Source of the DNA: Alphaproteobacteria bacterium | Lineage (GTDB): Bacteria; Pseudomonadota; Alphaproteobacteria; MPNO01; UBA2964 | Direction: 5' to 3' | NCBI GenBank assembly: GCA_012103315.1 | Contig: WLWZ01000009.1 | Span: 62,001-126,000 of the forward strand | Length of the DNA stretch: 64,000 nucleotides | Shown: positions 60,604 through 64,000 of the stretch, piece after piece | How the letters are laid out: each line of letters opens with the position of its first letter | How positions within the stretch are numbered: position 1 is the stretch's first letter | Notes under the pieces: generated by a model | Told to the model about the DNA's origin: nothing | What the model saw: only the letters and a program-made list of their open reading frames with translations | The model's database searches: none | Program-made: the position numbers and the translations under genes

Positions 60604-62073
60604 TTATTCCGGAACGCCGTCCTTCCAGGAATTGATCTTCCGATAGAGCGTTGCATGGGAAATTCCTAGTAGCGTTGCCGCAATTCGTACTTTGCCATCA
60701 CAAAGCTTTATCGCGTGCTCAATGGCGTCACGTTCCACGTCAACGAGTGGTTTGATAAGGCCGGCAAGTTCTTCCATGTCGCCGTTTAGTCTGTTGTCTT
60801 CGTCAAGACTTGGTTCATCATTTTCCTGAGCGTCGGTTTGTTGTGGTGCTTCAGGTGTTGGTGAAATGGAGTCATCGGGTATAAGGCGACCGGGGATTTT
60901 AGACAAAGTTGGTAACATTTCCGGCGTGACTTCATCCCCATCATTTAAAACAACGACTTGCCGCAAAACGTTTTGAAGTTCTCGGACATTTCCGGGCCAG
61001 GTATGTGATAACAGCAAGGCCCTGGTTGCCATCGACAACTTTTTGAATTTCTTGTTCTCCTGACCGGCGTATTCGCTGAGAAACGACGTGGCCAGTGTGA
61101 CAGTGTCTTCGCCTCGCTCTCGGAGCGGCGGTAGTTCAAGAGGGATGACGTGTAGTCGGTAATACAAATCTTCCCGGAACCTGCCTTCGTGAACTTCATT
61201 CAACGGATCACGATTGGTTGCACAAATAAACCGGATATCGACGCTTTCGGTATCTGAACTCCCGACTCGCTGGAAGGTTTCTGTTTGTAAAAACCTCAGC
61301 AATTTGGATTGCAGATTGATATCCATCTCGCAAATTTCGTCAAGAAACAAAGTCCCGCCATCTGCGGCACTGGCTGCGCCGTCACGGTCAGAAATGGCAC
61401 CAGAAAACGAGCCTCTGATGTGGCCAAATATTTCACTTTCCATAAGTTCTTTTGGAATGGCCGCGCAGTTTAAGGCTATAAAGGGTCCGTTGCGGCGCGG
61501 ACTTTCCTCGTGAATGGCGCGGGCACAAAGTTCCTTACCTGTACCGCTCTCGCCCTTGACAAAAATTGTCGCCTTGGAATCAGCGGCACTCTCGATCATT
61601 CGGTAAACAGCTTGCATATTGAATGAGTTACCGATCAATCCGTGAAAGCTATCACGGTCGATTTTTTCTCGGTAGGTCTCAACGATTGTTTCCAGCGCAA
61701 GCCGCTCTAGCGCATTGCGCATCGTTACAATGAGACGTTCGGCCGTGAAAGGTTTGACGATGAAATCAAAAGCCCCTAGTCGCATCGCTTCAACGGCAAC
61801 ATTTATGGAACCATGCGCGGTAATCATAATCACCGGGCAAGGTAGGCCGTCACGGCCAATTTTCTCCATGATCTCGAGCCCGGTCATATCCGGCAATTCG
61901 AGGTCGAGTAAGATGCAATCTGGCATATTCGAAGAAAGGTGCGCTAATGCATCTTTGCCTGTTGCGACATGCGTGACGGTATAAGGGTCGTTTCGAAGAT
62001 ACTGGATATAGCTTTTGGCAAGCAGGGCGGTATCTTCAACAAGGAGAATTTGTTTATTACGTTCTGATGCCAT
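60604..62073 (-). CDS. NtrC-type sigma-54-dependent response regulator with GSFSGA loop
   Basis: The 489-residue protein has a receiver domain (1-120; phosphoacceptor Asp57 in ILLDLELPDMTG, lysine in IVKPF), a central AAA+ domain (about 145-375; Walker A GESGTGKE, Walker B GTLFLDEI, R-finger region FREDLYYRL) and a C-terminal Fis-type HTH (GVRI-like KVRIAATLLGISHATLYRKI). The sigma-54-contact loop, normally GAFTGA, reads GSFSGA. It should activate sigma-54 RNA polymerase when phosphorylated; no sensor kinase lies in the window. It is flanked by two sigma-54 promoters facing away and towards other genes. Such regulators often control exopolysaccharide, biofilm or envelope functions. Confidence 0.94.
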   Translation of the reverse strand: MASERNKQILLVEDTALLAKSYIQYLRNDPYTVTHVATGKDALAHLSSNMPDCILLDLELPDMTGLEIMEKIGRDGLPCPVIMITAHGSINVAVEAMRLGAFDFIVKPFTAERLIVTMRNALERLALETIVETYREKIDRDSFHGLIGNSFNMQAVYRMIESAADSKATIFVKGESGTGKELCARAIHEESPRRNGPFIALNCAAIPKELMESEIFGHIRGSFSGAISDRDGAASAADGGTLFLDEICEMDINLQSKLLRFLQTETFQRVGSSDTESVDIRFICATNRDPLNEVHEGRFREDLYYRLHVIPLELPPLRERGEDTVTLATSFLSEYAGQENKKFKKLSMATRALLLSHTWPGNVRELQNVLRQVVVLNDGDEVTPEMLPTLSKIPGRLIPDDSISPTPEAPQQTDAQENDEPSLDEDNRLNGDMEELAGLIKPLVDVERDAIEHAIKLCDGKVRIAATLLGISHATLYRKINSWKDGVPE

Positions 62074-62400
62074 TAGTTACTATTCCCTCGACTGGCTCTA
62101 GCGCCCAAATACCGCCAGCGGCCGCATACGCTGCGCCGTTAGATCATATAGCGGGAGAACGCCCTTTGGTTCCCGTCTTGATCTGCGACAACCCATTTAA
62201 AATACAGATTATTAAATTTTACGGATAATTCCTAAAAAAACTAATCAATTTGTTGAAAACTAACAACATTTCCTATGAAATTGCTCTGTTGATGACTCAA
62301 TCACAACTTGGCACAGTTCTTGCTAAGGTATAGTTTGTTTATGCACAAGTAATGCCTGCGAGAATAACTCTGGGTAAATTTATGGGATGGGAGAAAATTA
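62074..62400. other. Intergenic region with sigma-54 promoter
   Basis: This 327-base region between the divergent regulator and OmpA-family genes is AT-rich in its second half. It holds the sigma-54 promoter at 62309. No gene is seen. A weak GTC-N9-GACAA match (62175-62191) resembles part of the inverted repeat at 59759, but is not strong enough to call. Confidence 0.55.
62309..62324 (+). promoter_or_regulatory. Sigma-54 (RpoN) promoter
   Basis: TGGCAC-AGTTC-TTGCT is an exact match to the sigma-54 -24/-12 consensus. Transcription would start near 62335, 66 bases before the OmpA-family start codon. It has the same TTC before TTGCT as the promoter at 59871. Confidence 0.87.
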
Positions 62401-63258
62401 ATGGGAAGCGTTAAAAACATTTTTGCCGTTTTGGCGATCGGTATCATGGCTGCAGCTTGTAGCACTGACGAAGTCGCTAAGATGAGCGTTAAAGGTGGAT
62501 CCTATGAAAAGGGTCTGCGGGACGGGTATATTAAATTGGCCCGTGCTGAATATAAGGAAGATGATTTCGGTGATGCTGGTTCGTTTGTGGACCGGGCCAA
62601 AATGGCAGCAATGGGTAAACCCACAGGACCAGAAGCAATCAAAGCACGGAAACTGGTTAGTAAGCATAAAAAGCCACTTTCAAATGCACGCAAGCGTCTG
62701 ACATCAGCCTTTGCCGCCGGCGGCGTTAAAAAAGCGCCAAAGCATGCTGCAGCCGCTCAGGTGCAATTCGATTGCTGGATGCAGGAAGCGGAAGAAAATC
62801 TGCAGAAAAAGGATATCCAGATGTGCCGTAGTGCATTTTATGGTGCCATGGCATTGCTTGAAGCTGCGGTCGAAGAGCCCGTCATGATGGAAAAGAAGCC
62901 GATGCGTATGTCGCGTCAGCTTTTGACCCGTAACTTCATCGTCTATTTTGACTATAACAGCGCCAAGGTCAGCAAGAATGGTGCGTCAGAAATTAAGGGC
63001 GTGAAGAAGTTTATTAAACGGCGGAAGAACGCGAAGATTAACGTCATTGGTCACACTGATCTCTCGGGTTCTAACTCGTACAATGCCAAGCTTGCGGCAG
63101 CTCGTGCTGACGCTGTTGCCGCTGGTCTTGTAAAGGCTGGTGTGAAAAAGGGTTCCGTGAAAACGGTTGCCTGGGGCGAAGCAAAGCCTGCGGTTAAAAC
63201 AAAGGACGGCGCGAAGAACGCGAAAAACCGTCGTGTTGTAATCGGGGTTACTTACTAA
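62401..63258 (+). CDS. OmpA-family outer-membrane lipoprotein
   Basis: The 285-residue protein has a lipobox MAAAC (lipidated Cys20), a helical, lysine-rich middle (about 30-170; YEKGLRDGYIKLARAEYKED with two cysteines in FDCWMQ and MCRSAF) and a C-terminal OmpA peptidoglycan-binding domain (about 178-285; FIVYFDYNSAKVSKNGAS, NVIGHTDLSGSNSYN, RADAVAAGLV, NRRVVIGV). It tethers the outer membrane to the cell wall. Transcription is very likely sigma-54-dependent, and a strong terminator follows the gene, so it is expressed alone. The ATG has GGGAG about 8 bases upstream. Confidence 0.93.
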   Translation: MGSVKNIFAVLAIGIMAAACSTDEVAKMSVKGGSYEKGLRDGYIKLARAEYKEDDFGDAGSFVDRAKMAAMGKPTGPEAIKARKLVSKHKKPLSNARKRLTSAFAAGGVKKAPKHAAAAQVQFDCWMQEAEENLQKKDIQMCRSAFYGAMALLEAAVEEPVMMEKKPMRMSRQLLTRNFIVYFDYNSAKVSKNGASEIKGVKKFIKRRKNAKINVIGHTDLSGSNSYNAKLAAARADAVAAGLVKAGVKKGSVKTVAWGEAKPAVKTKDGAKNAKNRRVVIGVTY

Positions 63259-63276
63259 AGACTGGTTTGGAAATAT

Positions 63277-63313
63277 GTCCGGTTCGGGGTTTAGGCTCCG
63301 GGCCGGACTTTTT
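63277..63313 (+). terminator. Rho-independent terminator after the OmpA-family gene
   Basis: GTCCGGTTCGGGG and CTCCGGGCCGGAC can form a stem of about 13 bp (three G-T wobbles) with a 6-base loop, followed directly by TTTTT. It lies 19 bases past the stop codon. Confidence 0.88.
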
Positions 63314-63437
63314 CCGACAAGACTTAAAATCAGCGGTGCGGGCTTTGATAGGGGAAGGTGCCGCAGATTTTCCTGGTGAACCTTAAATAGGTTCACTGTT
63401 GAGTTGAGAGTTTGCTTTTTCACGGTGAAGGTACCGT

Positions 63438-64000
63438 ATGGCATCGGCCCCTAGTTTTACGTATGTGAATCCTGCGGTGGCGCAAAATGCTGCGCCGGGG
63501 ACGAGTGCGTCTGAGGGGTTAGCCCAAGCGCTGTCACCAGTCGGTACGGTAAAAGCCGTGGCGGGCAATGCAGTTGTCACCCGTGTTGATGGCAGTACCG
63601 TCTCGCTGACATCAGATACGCCGATTTATCGCGGTGATATTTTGGCGACGCGTGATGCGTCACAAGTTTCGATAAATTTTTCTAATAACGCTGAGTTCTT
63701 CCTCGGTTCTAAGGGCCGAATGTTGGTTGAGTCGGTTGCTCCAACGGGTCCTGATCAAGCGCCGCAGCCGGTTTATTTTGTCTTGCATGGGCGGTTCGGT
63801 TTTTCGCATCGCAGCGAAAGTTTTTCTGGTGATCCTGGGGCGATTGTTCGTACACCGGTGGCGACCTTGCAGGTCAATAATGGTCGAGTTGCCGGTAGAG
63901 CTGCTGCAGAGGCCGTCGAAAACGTTTTCACGCTGCTGCGGAACCCCGACAGCACTCTTGGTTTTACGCGGGTTTTAACGGCGGGTGCAGCGATTGTACT
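63438..64000 (+). CDS. FecR-domain protein, probable N-terminus of a large surface protein (partial)
   Basis: This open frame is absent from the ORF track because it has no stop before the window end. ATG at 63438 has GAAGG 6 bases upstream. The visible 187 residues lack a classic signal peptide. A FecR-like domain spans about 35-160: GNAVVTRVDGSTVSLTSDTP, IYRGDILATRDASQVSINFS, FFLGSKGRMLVESV, then IVRTPVATLQVNNGRVAG. This pattern begins very long RTX or cadherin-repeat surface proteins of Alphaproteobacteria, exported by type I secretion; the rest would lie outside the window. That it is such an adhesin is inference. Confidence 0.75.
   Translation, partial: MASAPSFTYVNPAVAQNAAPGTSASEGLAQALSPVGTVKAVAGNAVVTRVDGSTVSLTSDTPIYRGDILATRDASQVSINFSNNAEFFLGSKGRMLVESVAPTGPDQAPQPVYFVLHGRFGFSHRSESFSGDPGAIVRTPVATLQVNNGRVAGRAAAEAVENVFTLLRNPDSTLGFTRVLTAGAAIV

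Noticed and set aside
62175-62191. GTC-N9-GACAA as a second copy of the activator repeat seen at 59759
   Set aside because: Only the outer bases match and the arms are not complementary over seven bases.

Overview
The window looks like a chromosomal segment of a Gram-negative, probably alphaproteobacterial, organism. It carries lipoprotein signals, an OmpA lipoprotein, a 17-kDa-type surface antigen, ExbB/ExbD-like proteins, and a dense set of catabolic families common in marine and soil Alphaproteobacteria: stand-alone molybdopterin hydroxylase large subunits, TauD-type dioxygenases, sulfatases and amidohydrolases. Taxonomy is inferred from gene content only. I saw no rRNA, tRNA, CRISPR array, insertion sequence, integrase or phage gene.

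Region 1 (1-22 kb) is mostly catabolic. It holds a molybdopterin hydroxylase large subunit with an overlapping XRE regulator, a TPR/2-oxoglutarate-oxygenase fusion, a class 1B dihydroorotate-dehydrogenase-like pair, a PuuE-like deacetylase divergent from a TauD-like oxygenase, an amidase divergent from a chlorohydrolase-type amidohydrolase, two VOC modules in one protein, a DUF1194 protein, an FkbM methyltransferase, an alpha/beta hydrolase, and a minus-strand trio (FAH-family enzyme, quinone oxidoreductase, Asp/Glu-racemase-superfamily enzyme). A 1228-residue secreted protein ending in five tachylectin-2-like repeats sits between them (8.4-12.1 kb).

Region 2 (22.0-33.9 kb) is the most unusual part. 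Fifteen closely packed minus-strand genes encode almost only envelope proteins: a MotA/ExbB-like channel, an ExbD-like anchor, a TonB-like proline/lysine-rich spanning protein, a CsgG-like protein with a peptidoglycan-binding domain, a lytic transglycosylase, three lipoproteins counting the transglycosylase, several secreted coiled-coil or unknown proteins, and a membrane protein whose cytoplasmic part resembles a Lon-type (S16) Ser-Lys protease domain. I infer a proton-motive-force-driven envelope machine of a kind I do not recognise. The divergent promoter carries a TGTTCA-N5-TGTTCA direct repeat of PhoP-box layout, and the divergent operon (34.1-36.7 kb) encodes a PepSY-like protein, an OmpR-family regulator and a histidine kinase, so the two-component system probably controls the cluster.

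Region 3 (36.7-59.7 kb) is a second catabolic block: two more molybdopterin hydroxylase large subunits, a TauD-like oxygenase, a class II aldolase, an enamidase-like amidohydrolase, an alpha/beta hydrolase resembling 2,6-dihydroxypseudooxynicotine hydrolase, a cytoplasmic NMT1/THI5-like binding protein, a PLP aminotransferase, VOC, DUF924, two sulfatase paralogs, an ornithine-cyclodeaminase-family enzyme, a cupin, an SDR, a hydrolase and an M24/creatinase-like protein. Together these suggest breakdown of N-heterocyclic or amide compounds.

Region 4 (59.7-64 kb) looks like a sigma-54 circuit. An NtrC-type response regulator is flanked by two excellent sigma-54 promoters (TGGCAC-N5-TTGCT), one before an unknown protein and one before an OmpA-family lipoprotein. 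After a strong terminator, a FecR-domain protein, probably the N-terminus of a large surface protein, runs off the window end.
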